Part shown: positions 17,712 to 26,160 of the stretch, piece after piece
How the letters are laid out: the number at the start of each line of letters is the position of its first letter
Position numbering within the stretch: position 1 is the stretch's first letter
NCBI RefSeq assembly: GCF_001187785.1
Contig: NZ_CP012154.1
Span: 3,611,203 to 3,675,202 of the forward strand
Length of the DNA stretch: 64,000 nucleotides
Source of the DNA: Wenzhouxiangella marina
Lineage (GTDB): Bacteria > Pseudomonadota > Gammaproteobacteria > Xanthomonadales > Wenzhouxiangellaceae
Direction of reading: 5' to 3'
Program-made: the position numbers and the translations under genes
The notes under the pieces: model-generated
The model's input: the letters and a program-made list of their open reading frames with translations, nothing else
The model's database searches: none
What the model was told of the DNA's origin: nothing

Positions 17712-18194
17712 TCACATGCGACGGATGAAGGGAAGCCGCAATCCCCACCTCAGGACAAGCAGGGTCAGCGGCAGGACGATCAGGGCCCCGGAATAGAACC
17801 AGAAGAGTTTGCTGGCCAGATCACCGCCCTGAAAACCGGAGCCCGGTGCAAAACTGAAGCTCAGGTTTCCGGCCAGCAGCGTCGAGACGGGAACCCAGGC
17901 CAACGCGGCCCGGAAAGCAGCGCGGCTGACACGAGCGAGAGCGGCATCCAGGCGGGGCCAGCCTTGATTCGCGGGCACGAACAAAAGGACCGGTACGGCG
18001 GCCAGACCGATCAGGCCGAGCCAGGTGCTCAGGGTTCCGAAGGGAACCAGCGGCGCCGTCCACAGCACGGCGTTCAACCAGGGATGCCCCGTCACCAGCA
18101 GAGCCCCACTGAACGCCACGGCGACAAGGCTCACCGCCAGCGCCGGGGCACGCCAGCGGCGCGCCCTGCCCCGCCGGTACTCAACGCGAGCCAT
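17712..18194 (-). CDS. Hypothetical membrane protein
   Basis: 160 residues with four predicted membrane helices (about 18-38, 48-68, 92-112, 130-150) and a basic N-terminus (MARVEYRRGRARRWR). The ATG at 18194 is preferred over an upstream start whose extra residues are Cys/Pro/Arg-rich and antisense-like. No family is recognised. The gene lies between the DUF1275 gene and the small ORF and VOC gene, all on the same strand. Confidence 0.55.
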   Translation of the reverse strand: MARVEYRRGRARRWRAPALAVSLVAVAFSGALLVTGHPWLNAVLWTAPLVPFGTLSTWLGLIGLAAVPVLLFVPANQGWPRLDAALARVSRAAFRAALAWVPVSTLLAGNLSFSFAPGSGFQGGDLASKLFWFYSGALIVLPLTLLVLRWGLRLPFIRRM

Positions 18195-18228
18195 CAGCCT
18201 ACAGAACCCGGACGCATTCGGACATTTC

Positions 18229-18906
18229 CTAGCCCTTCTCGGATCGGCCGCGCGTGCGCAACCAGTAGCCCCAGTACACCAGGGCCAGCGCGGCGGCACC
18301 GAAGGCGGGGAACAGCATGGCATGAAAGCCCACGCTCAGAAACAGCAGCGCGCCGATGCTTCCGCCGATGATGAAACCCAGAATCAGGAGCAGGTACAGC
18401 ATGGCCCTGCGGGTGTTGAAGGCATGACCTCGAAACCAGGCGCCGAACATCGTGCCGAGATCCGTGAACAGGCCCGACACATGGGTGGTGCGAACCACCG
18501 CCCCGCTGTAGGTGCTCACCATGCCGTTCTGCAACCCGCAGGCCGCCGAGGCCAGGTAGTGGCCCGAGGTCGATCCCGCCAGCAGCGCCAGCATGGCGCC
18601 CAGCAGAAGCAGGGTCTCGATCAACAGGGCCACCCCGTAGCGGCGCCCCAATAGCAGGGCTTCCCCGCCCACCAGCGCGCCGGCAAGGGCCGCGCCGAGA
18701 ACGAAGGCCAGTATGATGCCGAGCAGATGGATGCTGTCCGAGACGTCCAGTTCGGCCAGCGCCAGGCTCAACAGGGTGGAGGTGCCGGTCAGATGCGACA
18801 CGGATTGATGCTCGAAGCCCAGCAGGCCGATGGCATTGGCCGCCCCGGCGATGCAGGCCAGCCAGAAGCCGCCGACCTCGACCCAGCGTGGTAGTCGGGT
18901 GATCAC
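18229..18906 (-). CDS. DUF1275 family membrane protein (YoaK-like)
   Basis: 225 residues with six to seven membrane helices. The DUF1275 hallmarks are present: GFWLACIAGAANAIGLLGF, HLTGTSTLLSLAL near residue 38, and LQNGMVSTYSGAVVRTTHVSGLFTDLG near 123, where the conserved N-G and T-H-V-S-G residues sit. Proposed roles in the family include small-molecule or peptide transport, but none is established. It begins 6 bases after the racemase stop and is in the same operon. Confidence 0.85.
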   Translation of the reverse strand: MITRLPRWVEVGGFWLACIAGAANAIGLLGFEHQSVSHLTGTSTLLSLALAELDVSDSIHLLGIILAFVLGAALAGALVGGEALLLGRRYGVALLIETLLLLGAMLALLAGSTSGHYLASAACGLQNGMVSTYSGAVVRTTHVSGLFTDLGTMFGAWFRGHAFNTRRAMLYLLLILGFIIGGSIGALLFLSVGFHAMLFPAFGAAALALVYWGYWLRTRGRSEKG

Positions 18907-18912
18907 GCCCGG

Positions 18913-19623
18913 CTACCCAAGGCTCGTCACCTCATCCAGGGCCCAGGCCACCGCCGCTTCCGCGTGCACGATCGTGGTGTCGATCAGCGGCACCGGCGTG
19001 TCATCCTGGGCCACCAGCAGGCCGATCTCGGTACAGCCCAGAATCACCGCCTCGGCGCCGCGTTCGGCCAGCACGGCGATGATCCGGAGGTACTCGGCCC
19101 TGGAGGCCTCGTTCAGCTCGCCACGGCAGAGCTCCTGGTAGATCACCCGGTGCACGGTGTCGCGGTCCATCCGATCGGGCACCAGCACCTCGAGCCCGAA
19201 GCGCTCGGCGAGGCGACCCTTGTAGAAATCCTGCTCCATCGTGAAGGCCGTCCCCAGCAGGCCGACCGACCGGATCTCCCGCTCGACCAGGCGCTCGGCC
19301 GTCGCATCGGCGATGTGCAGCAGGGGGATGCGGATCGCCGCCTGCACCTCCTCGGCCACCCGATGCATGGTGTTGGTGCCGATCAGCAGGCACTCGGCGC
19401 CGGCGGCCTCGATCTGCCGAGCGGCCTCGGCCAGTCGCGCGCCGAGGGTCGGCCAATCATCCGCCCGCTGCAGGGCCTCGATCTCCGCGAAGTCCAGGCT
19501 GAGCAGGGCGATGCGCGCCGAATGCAGACCGCCCAGGCGCGCCTTCACACCCTGGTTGATCAGGCGGTAGTACTCGAGGGTGCTTTCCCAGCTCATGCCG
19601 CCGAGCAGTCCGATGGTCTTCAT
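18913..19623 (-). CDS. Aspartate/glutamate racemase family protein, YgeA-like
   Basis: 236 residues, similar along its whole length to E. coli YgeA as I recall it (MKTIGLLGGMSWESTLEYYRLIN, LHSARIALLSLDFAEIE, FTMEQDFYKGRL). The catalytic pair is Thr in GTNTMH near residue 83 and Cys in GCTEIGLL near 196, the same Thr/Cys combination as YgeA and not the Cys/Cys of classic aspartate racemase. YgeA is a broad-specificity amino-acid racemase, so a role in D-amino-acid metabolism is likely. Its start overlaps the macrodomain stop as ATGA. Confidence 0.85.
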   Translation of the reverse strand: MKTIGLLGGMSWESTLEYYRLINQGVKARLGGLHSARIALLSLDFAEIEALQRADDWPTLGARLAEAARQIEAAGAECLLIGTNTMHRVAEEVQAAIRIPLLHIADATAERLVEREIRSVGLLGTAFTMEQDFYKGRLAERFGLEVLVPDRMDRDTVHRVIYQELCRGELNEASRAEYLRIIAVLAERGAEAVILGCTEIGLLVAQDDTPVPLIDTTIVHAEAAVAWALDEVTSLG

Positions 19624-20165
19624 CTCGAGTCCTCCCGCGCGCGCGTCCGCCCATCGGCATCGGCGCCGGCCAGCTGTGCCTTCATCAAGCGATAGAGCTC
19701 GTCTTCGAAGCAGTAGAACACCACCTCTTCGATCGAGACGGGAATGCGATCGAAGACCTTGTTCACCACTCGATAGGCGATTTCGCAGGCGGCGGCCTTC
19801 GGAAAGCCGTAGACCCCGCAGGAGATGTTCGGAAAGGCGATGCCCTTGAGCCCGTGTTCATGCGCCAGCTGCATCGACTGGATATAGCAGGAGGCCAGCA
19901 GGGATTTCTCGCGCTGCTGTCCGCCCTGCCAGACCGGGCCGACCGTATGGATCACGTAACGCGCGGGCAGCTCGTAGCCCCGCGTGAGCTTGGCCTGGCC
20001 GACTTCGCAGCCACCCAGGGTCTCGCACTCTCGCAACAGGCCCGGACCGGCCGCCCGATGAATGGCGCCGTCCACGCCACCGCCGCCCAGCAGGCTGGGG
20101 TTGGCGGCATTGACGATGGCGTCGCCGCGATAGCTCGTGATATCGCCCTGAACCACTCGAATCAT
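19620..20165 (-). CDS. Macrodomain protein, likely O-acetyl-ADP-ribose deacetylase (YmdB-like)
   Basis: 181 residues starting MIRVVQGDITSYRGDAIVNAANPSL, with the ADP-ribose-binding block GGGGVDGAIHRAAG near residue 33 and the second loop NISCGVYGFP near 119. These are the MacroD/YmdB signatures, so deacetylation of O-acetyl-ADP-ribose or de-ADP-ribosylation is expected. ATG 20165 is chosen because the macro fold starts there; the longer frame upstream runs into the divergent hydrolase gene. It is coupled to the racemase by ATGA. Confidence 0.9.
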   Translation of the reverse strand: MIRVVQGDITSYRGDAIVNAANPSLLGGGGVDGAIHRAAGPGLLRECETLGGCEVGQAKLTRGYELPARYVIHTVGPVWQGGQQREKSLLASCYIQSMQLAHEHGLKGIAFPNISCGVYGFPKAAACEIAYRVVNKVFDRIPVSIEEVVFYCFEDELYRLMKAQLAGADADGRTRAREDSR

Positions 20166-20228
20166 GGTCGCGTCGCTGCTCCCGGATGACCTGAGACCCC
20201 ATTCTGCACGATCCGGTAGGATGCGGGG

Positions 20229-21134
20229 ATGGACTGCGCACTGGATGCCTGGTCGGCGCTGGGCCGACGACGCCGAATCGGAGGACACGAGCTCTTCGTG
20301 ATCGACAGTGGCGAAAGCGATCGCCCAGCCCTGCTGCTGATCCACGGCTTCCCGACCTCCTCCTGGGACTGGGCACCGCTCTGGGACGCCCTGTCGGCGT
20401 CACACCGGCTCATCGCCTTCGATCTGCTCGGCTTCGGCTTCAGCGACAAGCCCGACCCGCACGACTATCGCATCTCCGAGCAGGCCGATCTCTGCGAGGC
20501 GGTCCTGGGCGATCTCGGCCTCAGCGAGGCGGACCTCATCGCGCACGACTATGGCGACACGGTGGCGCAGGAACTGCTGGCACGGCAGAACGAAGGCCGT
20601 AGCCCCATTCACTGGCGCAGCGTCTGCCTGCTCAACGGCGGCCTGTTTCCCGAGACGCACCGACCGCGGCTGATTCAGAAGCTGCTGGCCGGTCCTCTCG
20701 GACCGCTGCTGAATCGCCTGACCTCGAAGCAGCGCTTCGACACCACCCTGCGAGCCATCTTCGGGCCCGAGACGCCACCCGGACAGGACCTGCTCGACGG
20801 CTATTGGCGCCTCCTCAATCACGGTGGCCGACGCGCGCCGACGCATCGCCTGCTGGACTACATCCGCGAGCGCCGTCTACACCGCAAGCGCTGGCTAGAC
20901 GCTCTGATTTACAGCGAGGTCCCCATCGGCCTGATCAACGGCTCCGCCGACCCGATCTCCGGTGCGCACATGGTGGCGCGCTACCGGGAGCTGATCCCGA
21001 GAGACGACTTCATCGTCGAACTGCCTCGGATCGGCCATTTTCCGCAGGTCGAAGCACCCTCCCGGGTTGTCGAGGCCTACCGGAATTTTCTTCGGTCACG
21101 CGGACGCCGAGTGGCAGCAAGGGCCTTTTGCTGA
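20229..21134 (+). CDS. Alpha/beta hydrolase, MEST-like
   Basis: 301 residues. The oxyanion region LLLIHGFPTSSWDW is near residue 36, the nucleophile elbow is AHDYGDTVAQELL near 108 with Asp as nucleophile, and the catalytic His is likely in IGHFPQVEAP near 271. NGGLFPETHRP after the elbow, the HDYGD-VAQELL block and the late P-I-GLINGSADP region match, from memory, vertebrate MEST-type hydrolases unusually well. The Asp nucleophile resembles haloalkane dehalogenases and epoxide hydrolases. Substrate unknown. It is divergent from the macrodomain gene. Confidence 0.8.
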   Translation: MDCALDAWSALGRRRRIGGHELFVIDSGESDRPALLLIHGFPTSSWDWAPLWDALSASHRLIAFDLLGFGFSDKPDPHDYRISEQADLCEAVLGDLGLSEADLIAHDYGDTVAQELLARQNEGRSPIHWRSVCLLNGGLFPETHRPRLIQKLLAGPLGPLLNRLTSKQRFDTTLRAIFGPETPPGQDLLDGYWRLLNHGGRRAPTHRLLDYIRERRLHRKRWLDALIYSEVPIGLINGSADPISGAHMVARYRELIPRDDFIVELPRIGHFPQVEAPSRVVEAYRNFLRSRGRRVAARAFC

Positions 21135-21158
21135 GCGAAAGGATGACCCTGAAAAGTC

Positions 21159-21563
21159 TCAGGGCTCGGGCGGCGCCCAATTCATCCCCGACAGCACCGC
21201 CAGCAGAACGATCAGCTGCGAGCAGACCATGGCCAGAAAGACGCCGATCGGGTGGTCCGGTACGCCCTGCTGGAGCAGCCAGGCGAGATAGACTGCCAGC
21301 GGTGCGTTGATACTCAGCAGGAGCCAGCGCGCGGACCATCGTCCCCGGGCAAGCGGCAAGCTGGCGAGCAGATTGACGCCGGCCGCCGATAACAGGATCA
21401 GGCCCGGCAGCATCAAGGCCACCGACCCGTTCGCACGCGGCACGGTGGCGGTCAGATGGCCCGAGCCACCGACCAGCAGGAACAGACCGAGGAGCAGGCT
21501 CATTCCTGCAACCAGGGCATCGAGGCCGTTTCGCTCGACGCTCATCGTTTCAGAAACCGACAT
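21159..21563 (-). CDS. Hypothetical membrane protein downstream of a two-component system
   Basis: About 134 residues with four membrane helices (LVAGMSLLLGLFLLVGG, VALMLPGLILLSAAGVNLL, LLLSINAPLAVYLAWLL, GVFLAMVCSQLIVLLAVLSG). The start may be ATG 21563, overlapping the response regulator end and preceded by GGTGAG, or ATG 21545. No family is recognised. It is likely cotranscribed with the two-component genes and could be a target or accessory of that system, but this is only positional. Confidence 0.5.
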   Translation of the reverse strand: MSVSETMSVERNGLDALVAGMSLLLGLFLLVGGSGHLTATVPRANGSVALMLPGLILLSAAGVNLLASLPLARGRWSARWLLLSINAPLAVYLAWLLQQGVPDHPIGVFLAMVCSQLIVLLAVLSGMNWAPPEP

Positions 21564-22227
21564 CGCGCTCACCGGTTCGGACCAGGCCGCTTTCATAGGC
21601 GAAGACGACGGCCTGGGCCCGGTCGCGCAGGCCCAGCTTGGACAGCAGGCTCGAGACGTGGGTCTTCACCGTGGCCGCGCCGATGTGCAGGGCCTCGGCG
21701 ATCTCTGCATTGCTGTTGCCGTCGGCGATGGCGATCAAGACGTCCCGCTCGCGATCGGTCAATCGCTGCAGTCGCTCCTCGAAGCCACGGTCAGTTCCGA
21801 GACGCTCGGCAAAGCGTCCGATGAGGCGCCGGGTGATCATCGGCGACAGCATCGCGCCCCCCTCGGCCACGGTTCGAACCGCGCTGACCAGATCTTCCGG
21901 TGGAATGTCCTTGAGCACGAAACCGCTGGCACCGGCCTGCAGTGCCCGATAGACGTATTCATCGGGATCGAAGGTCGTCAGGATGATGACTCGGGTGGAC
22001 TCAGCCGCCGCGGCCAGGATGCGCTCGGTGGCCTCCAGGCCGTTCATTTCTGGCATGCGGATGTCCATCAGGATCACGTCGGGCCGATGGTGCGCCGCCC
22101 GTTCGATCGCCTCCAGACCGGTACCCGCCTCGGCCACGACCTCGATGCCGTCGGCATGGTCCAGCACCATGGCCAGGCCACGCCGCACCAGCGCCTGATC
22201 ATCGACCACCAGCACGCGCACGCTCAT
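21550..22227 (-). CDS. NarL/LuxR-family response regulator
   Basis: 225 residues. The receiver domain has the acidic pocket (VDD near residue 7), the phosphoacceptor Asp in VILMDIRMPEMNGLEA near 55, and the conserved T and K (TTFDPDEY, VLKDIPP). The C-terminal LuxR helix-turn-helix reads LTDRERDVLIAIADGNSNAEIAEAL followed by TVKTHVSSLLSKLGLRDR. It is the partner of the kinase whose stop overlaps its start as ATGA. Confidence 0.93.
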   Translation of the reverse strand: MSVRVLVVDDQALVRRGLAMVLDHADGIEVVAEAGTGLEAIERAAHHRPDVILMDIRMPEMNGLEATERILAAAAESTRVIILTTFDPDEYVYRALQAGASGFVLKDIPPEDLVSAVRTVAEGGAMLSPMITRRLIGRFAERLGTDRGFEERLQRLTDRERDVLIAIADGNSNAEIAEALHIGAATVKTHVSSLLSKLGLRDRAQAVVFAYESGLVRTGERDVGF

Positions 22228-23450
22228 GCCTCCCCTCCGCCGGTAGCGGCGCTCGATGGGATGGAAACGGGCAGCACCGCCCGGACTTCGAATCCGCGCG
22301 CCCCCCGGGCTCCAGCGCTCAGATGACCACCGAGTAGCGTCGCACGCTCCCGCATGCCGGCGATGCCATGACCTCCGGGTAGACGCGCAGCCCCACCCGG
22401 TCCGTCATCGATCACCGACACGATCAGCTCCCCGTTCTGGCGCTCGATCGACACGGTCACGTTCACCGGGGCACCTGCATGCTTGATCACGTTGGTCAGC
22501 GCCTCCTGAACGATGCGAAAGACGGTCAGCTGAAGCTGCGTCGACAACTGGCTCAGGTCACCGCGGGTCTCCAGAGCAACCTCCGGTCCCGCTTGTTCCA
22601 CCCGGCGGACCAGCGCCGGCAGTTCATCGATGCCCGGCTGCGGATCCAGCGCCTGGCCGGACTCGCTGGGGCGGAGCACGCCGAGCAGGTGGCGCATTTC
22701 CGTCAGCGCCTGACGGCCCGCCTGCTCGACCGCGGCGATCGCGGTCGCCGCCGCCTCGGTATCGGCCTTCATTACCGTGCGCGCCGCACCGGCCTGGACG
22801 GTCATCAGGCTGATCTGGTGGGCGATGACATCGTGCATTTCCCGGGCGATGCGCGTGCGCTCGGCGGCCACCGCCCGTTCGGCTTCGGCATGCTGCGCTC
22901 GCTCCATCTGCCGGGCGTGTTCTTCCAGGAGACGCAGGTACTCCCCCCGAAAGCGCAAGCGTCGGCCAACGTACCAGACCAGCAGCACGAGCATCCCCGT
23001 CATCCAGGCGCCCGGGCCCGGCATCGTGGTCAGTTCGAGATCGCTCACCACCAGGGCGAACGCGGAGAGCGCGCCGGCAAGACTTCGGTGCCGATCCGCT
23101 TCATGCCTGCCCAGGCTGTACAGGGAAACGGCCAGGCCGACGAGGCCCTCGACCGGTCCGATGAGCTGGACCAGTACGGCACAGAGCAGGATCACGAGAT
23201 GCACTCGCCAAGGATGATCCCGACGCCATAGCAGGGCGAAGTGCGCGGTGAAGGCGCAGAGATAGACCGCCTGCCCCGAAAAGCTCGCCAGCGACCAGGC
23301 CGCTCCGTCTCCGCTGCGGGACCACATCAGCAGCGTGGCCGCGAAGGCCAGCGTGGCAACGACCAGATCACTCAGACGAGGCCAGCGCTCGAACAGGCCC
23401 TGAGCCGGCCGCACGGGTCGAGGCAGGACGGACGCATCCGACTCAGCCAT
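22224..23450 (-). CDS. Sensor histidine kinase, HisKA_3 (DesK/NarX) family
   Basis: 408 residues. About five to six N-terminal membrane helices (27-165) with little periplasmic sequence, then a coiled-coil (LLEEHARQMERAQHAEAERAVA), the HisKA_3 phosphoacceptor ERTRIAREMHDVIAHQISLMT near residue 202, and an HATPase domain with DDGPGG and GHGIAGMRERATLLGG. The signal is probably sensed within the membrane, as in DesK-type kinases. It phosphorylates the NarL-type regulator downstream. Confidence 0.92.
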   Translation of the reverse strand: MAESDASVLPRPVRPAQGLFERWPRLSDLVVATLAFAATLLMWSRSGDGAAWSLASFSGQAVYLCAFTAHFALLWRRDHPWRVHLVILLCAVLVQLIGPVEGLVGLAVSLYSLGRHEADRHRSLAGALSAFALVVSDLELTTMPGPGAWMTGMLVLLVWYVGRRLRFRGEYLRLLEEHARQMERAQHAEAERAVAAERTRIAREMHDVIAHQISLMTVQAGAARTVMKADTEAAATAIAAVEQAGRQALTEMRHLLGVLRPSESGQALDPQPGIDELPALVRRVEQAGPEVALETRGDLSQLSTQLQLTVFRIVQEALTNVIKHAGAPVNVTVSIERQNGELIVSVIDDGPGGAARLPGGHGIAGMRERATLLGGHLSAGARGARGFEVRAVLPVSIPSSAATGGGEA

Positions 23451-23667
23451 CGAAGCGGCCTGATCCTGGTGCGTTCGAGCGAAGGAGGAAGGGGTTCATG
23501 CAGGAAGCATAAACCAGGGCTGAGGCGCGTTCATGCGCCCTGGGAGGGAGCGGCTCGGTGGGTTTCTCCGCCTTGAGGAGGAGCCACGAATCCGGCTGAG
23601 GGCCGATGTGCATCGAGGAGGCGGCGGGCATCCTGTCCAACCAGAATCCACCGAAGCAGGCTGACCC

Positions 23668-24492
23668 ATGAACGACATCGCCCTCGACACCCCCGCAAGC
23701 CGAGCCGCGCTCGGGCGCCGAGCCGTGCAGGCCTCGGCCAGGCTCTGGTTCCTGATCGCCGCCCTGGGCCACGGCATCTTCCTGATCTACATCCTGGCGG
23801 TCTTCTTTCCGCCCGTGGCAAGCCACGGACTGGCTGGCCTCGACGGCCTGCACCTGCCGTCAGGCTTCCGGGAGGGCGACGCCCTGGGCAATCTCGCCGC
23901 CGTGTCCCACGTACTGCTGGCAGCTCTGGTGATTGGCGGTGGCCCTTTGCAACTGATTCCCGGCGTTCGCCAGCGCTTTCCGATCTTCCACCGCTGGCTT
24001 GGCCGTGCCTATCTTTTCGCCGCCATGCTCAGCGCCCTCGGCGGGCTCTACATGACCTGGACCCGCAGCCCGATCGGCGACCTGCTTTCGAAGGCCGGGA
24101 TCTCCATCGATGCCATCCTGATCCTGGTCTTCGGCGCCATGGCGCTTCGCAGCGCGCTGGCCCGCCGCTTCGACCTCCATCGGCGCTGGGCCATGCGCCT
24201 GTTCCTCGCCGCGAGCGCCGTCTGGTTCTTTCGCGTCGGCCTGATGGCCTGGGTCACGCTGACCGGTGGCATCGGGATCGATTTCGAGACCTTTACGGGA
24301 CCGTTCCTGTACGTGCTCGGCTTTGCCCAGTACCTGCTGCCCCTGGCCATGCTGGAATGGTACTTCCGCGCCCACCGCAGCTCCGATCAGGGCATGCAGC
24401 TCGCCTTCTCGATCACCCTGCTTCTGCTGACCGGCGTCATGAGCATCGGCATCGGCACCGCGACCATGGGCATGTGGTTGCCTCGAATGTGA
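23668..24492 (+). CDS. DUF2306 family membrane protein
   Basis: 274 residues with seven to eight membrane helices. The DUF2306 features are visible: RFPIFHRWLGRAYLFAAMLSALGGLYMT near residue 108 and FDLHRRWAMRLFLAASAVWFFRVGL near 168, with paired His-Arg motifs (FHRWLGR, LHRRWAMR) that may bind a cofactor such as heme or metal. Function in the family is unknown. The gene is alone on the plus strand and divergent from the kinase operon, with 217 bases between them in which I see no other gene. Confidence 0.75.
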   Translation: MNDIALDTPASRAALGRRAVQASARLWFLIAALGHGIFLIYILAVFFPPVASHGLAGLDGLHLPSGFREGDALGNLAAVSHVLLAALVIGGGPLQLIPGVRQRFPIFHRWLGRAYLFAAMLSALGGLYMTWTRSPIGDLLSKAGISIDAILILVFGAMALRSALARRFDLHRRWAMRLFLAASAVWFFRVGLMAWVTLTGGIGIDFETFTGPFLYVLGFAQYLLPLAMLEWYFRAHRSSDQGMQLAFSITLLLLTGVMSIGIGTATMGMWLPRM

Positions 24493-24519
24493 ACCTGGCC
24501 GGGAAACGCCTGGATGCGT

Positions 24520-24909
24520 TCAGCGTTTCCCCAGCAAGACGGCCAGCAGCAAGAGCCCGAGGACCAGCAGGATCAGACCCGGATCCAGGAGCAGTCCGCT
24601 CACCGGGACCGCGCCGACATCGACCTGCCCCATCCGTGCGGGCAGGCCGACCAGCGTGAGGACCAGCAGACTGCCCAGACCCAGGCCTGCGGTCCGGCGC
24701 TGCATGCGAGGGCCCGCCAGGGCGGCCCCGATCAGCGCCGCCACGGCGACCAGGCACTGCAACGCCTGCAGAACGAAGGGCCAGCCAGGATCGGCACCGC
24801 TGGCCCACAGATCGACCAGCCGGTACGTCGCCAGACCGGCCAGGATCAGAAAGACGAGCAGGCAGATCTTCATCAACCCACCCATTGCGCCGCGTTCGAA
24901 TTCAGTCAT
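24520..24909 (-). CDS. Small hypothetical membrane protein
   Basis: 129 residues with four membrane helices (LMKICLLVFLILAGLATYRL, VLQALQCLVAVAALIGAAL, GLGSLLVLTLVGLP, LLLDPGLILLVLGLLLLAVLL). ATG 24909 overlaps the end of the upstream gene by 8 bases; the longer frame is Cys/Pro-rich and antisense-like. No family is recognised. It forms a two-gene unit with the gene at 24902-25324. Confidence 0.55.
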   Translation of the reverse strand: MTEFERGAMGGLMKICLLVFLILAGLATYRLVDLWASGADPGWPFVLQALQCLVAVAALIGAALAGPRMQRRTAGLGLGSLLVLTLVGLPARMGQVDVGAVPVSGLLLDPGLILLVLGLLLLAVLLGKR

Positions 24910-25324
24910 GGGACGCCCTCCGCGGTGCCAGCCAGGCGCCGAGCAGGGCCATGGGCAGGTAGGCGAACAGAACATCGAGCCATTCGAACCAGGCCGGTGC
25001 CGGCAGCATCCAGGCATTGAGCACGCCGCCGACCAGGAAAACCAGACCAACCATCAGCGCCATCCCGCCAGCTCTGGAGGCAGCCAGCCAGGCCGCCAGC
25101 AAGGCCCCCACCAGGGTGCCCAGCGCATGGGCCAGGAACGGAAACACGAAGTGCTTCGCCTCGAACAGATGAATGCTCGCCTCCAGCCCTTCCATGCTGG
25201 TGACGTCGGCACCTTCAGGTGGCGGGATCAACAGCGGACCGAGATAGATCAACGCCATGTTGACCACGCTCCCGACCACGATCCCGGCCAGAACGGCCAG
25301 TCCGTTTCGAACGATTGGATTCAT
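24902..25324 (-). CDS. Small hypothetical membrane protein
   Basis: 140 residues with four membrane helices, starting MNPIVRNGLAVLAGIVVGSVVN. The motif HFVFPFLAHALGTLVGALLAA near residue 59 is strongly helical with a conserved-looking His, and a family of bacterial proteins with this look (first helix with GxxxGSVxN) is known to me only as uncharacterised. It is cotranscribed with the gene downstream. Confidence 0.6.
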   Translation of the reverse strand: MNPIVRNGLAVLAGIVVGSVVNMALIYLGPLLIPPPEGADVTSMEGLEASIHLFEAKHFVFPFLAHALGTLVGALLAAWLAASRAGGMALMVGLVFLVGGVLNAWMLPAPAWFEWLDVLFAYLPMALLGAWLAPRRASHD

Positions 25325-25471
25325 GCCTCTCGACCCTCCACAGGTCAGCCTGCCAAATAAACAGCTTACAGGATAACGCCAGAACGGACTAAAATGTCAA
25401 CGGCTGGCTGATTCGTGCGGCTCCGTCAGACAGAGGCCGCGCCCGAGCATGGTTGCTCAGAGGCTCCCTAG

Positions 25472-25745
25472 GGAGCCTCTGAATAATCATGCTTGGGCGC
25501 GACAGGTCTTTGCGGGAGTCTCCGGCTTGGCTTGGGCGAGCGCGGTTTGGTCAATCCAAATAAGCGAGTCCAAACGAGGCGGAGGCCCCGCAAAGGCCTG
25601 TCCCCAAGGGGTTTCGCCGGAAAAGCCGCATCTCGCGCGTCGCGCCACTCGGCCGTAGCGACGGCTACTGTCACTCGCGTCGCACCGCACGATCTGCGGC
25701 TTTTCCGACTGAAACGCGCTCCAAGCATGATTATTCAGAGGCTCC
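25472..25745. mobile_element. 274-bp MITE, IS5-like, with CTAG target duplication
   Basis: A non-coding element with perfect 25-bp terminal inverted repeats (25472-25496 and 25721-25745; outer end GGAGCCTCTGAATAA) and a 4-bp direct repeat CTAG on both sides (25468-25471, 25746-25749). A CTAG-type 4-bp duplication is typical of IS5-group elements, so this is probably a miniature derivative moved by an IS5-like transposase elsewhere. The inside has no convincing gene but has further pairing segments (AAAAGCCGCA near 25620 and TGCGGCTTTT near 25694). The rest of the 25325-25471 gap shows nothing else. Confidence 0.8.
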
Positions 25746-26141
25746 CTAGCTTGCGAGCACCTGAGACATCAGCATCACGACCCCGAGCGGCAGGGACAGC
25801 AGACCGAACAGCCAGACCCGATCGATCAAGGGCGGCAGAACGCGCTCCGCAAAGGCACGGTGCCAACGCCATGGCAATATCAGCAGGACCATGCTGGTCG
25901 CGATCAGCACCCAACCGAACAGGCCCATGGCCAGCGGCCAGGCCAGATCCGGGGCGGCCAGCACCAGGGCCAGGCCGACGAGCATGCGAAGGGACATTTC
26001 CAGGAGGTGACGGGGGAGGGTCTGAGCGAATCCGCCGAGGAAGCGGGCCGACAGATCGGGGGCGATGAAGCAGAGCTGGGAAAGCGCGATCAGAAAGAGC
26101 GCGGCGAGGAAGATGATGATATACGCGGCGGGGAGGAGCAT
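25746..26141 (-). CDS. Hypothetical membrane protein ending at the MITE boundary
   Basis: 131 residues with four membrane helices (MLLPAAYIIIFLAALFLIAL, LLEMSLRMLVGLALVLAAP, LAMGLFGWVLIATSMVLLIL, VWLFGLLSLPLGVVMLM). ATG 26141 follows the palindrome CATCCTAGGATG and is preferred over an Arg-rich upstream extension. Its TAG stop is part of the CTAG target duplication of the adjacent MITE, so the element inserted exactly at the stop codon and left the reading frame intact. No family is recognised. Confidence 0.6.
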   Translation of the reverse strand: MLLPAAYIIIFLAALFLIALSQLCFIAPDLSARFLGGFAQTLPRHLLEMSLRMLVGLALVLAAPDLAWPLAMGLFGWVLIATSMVLLILPWRWHRAFAERVLPPLIDRVWLFGLLSLPLGVVMLMSQVLAS

Positions 26142-26160
26142 CCTAGGATGACCGCGTCGC

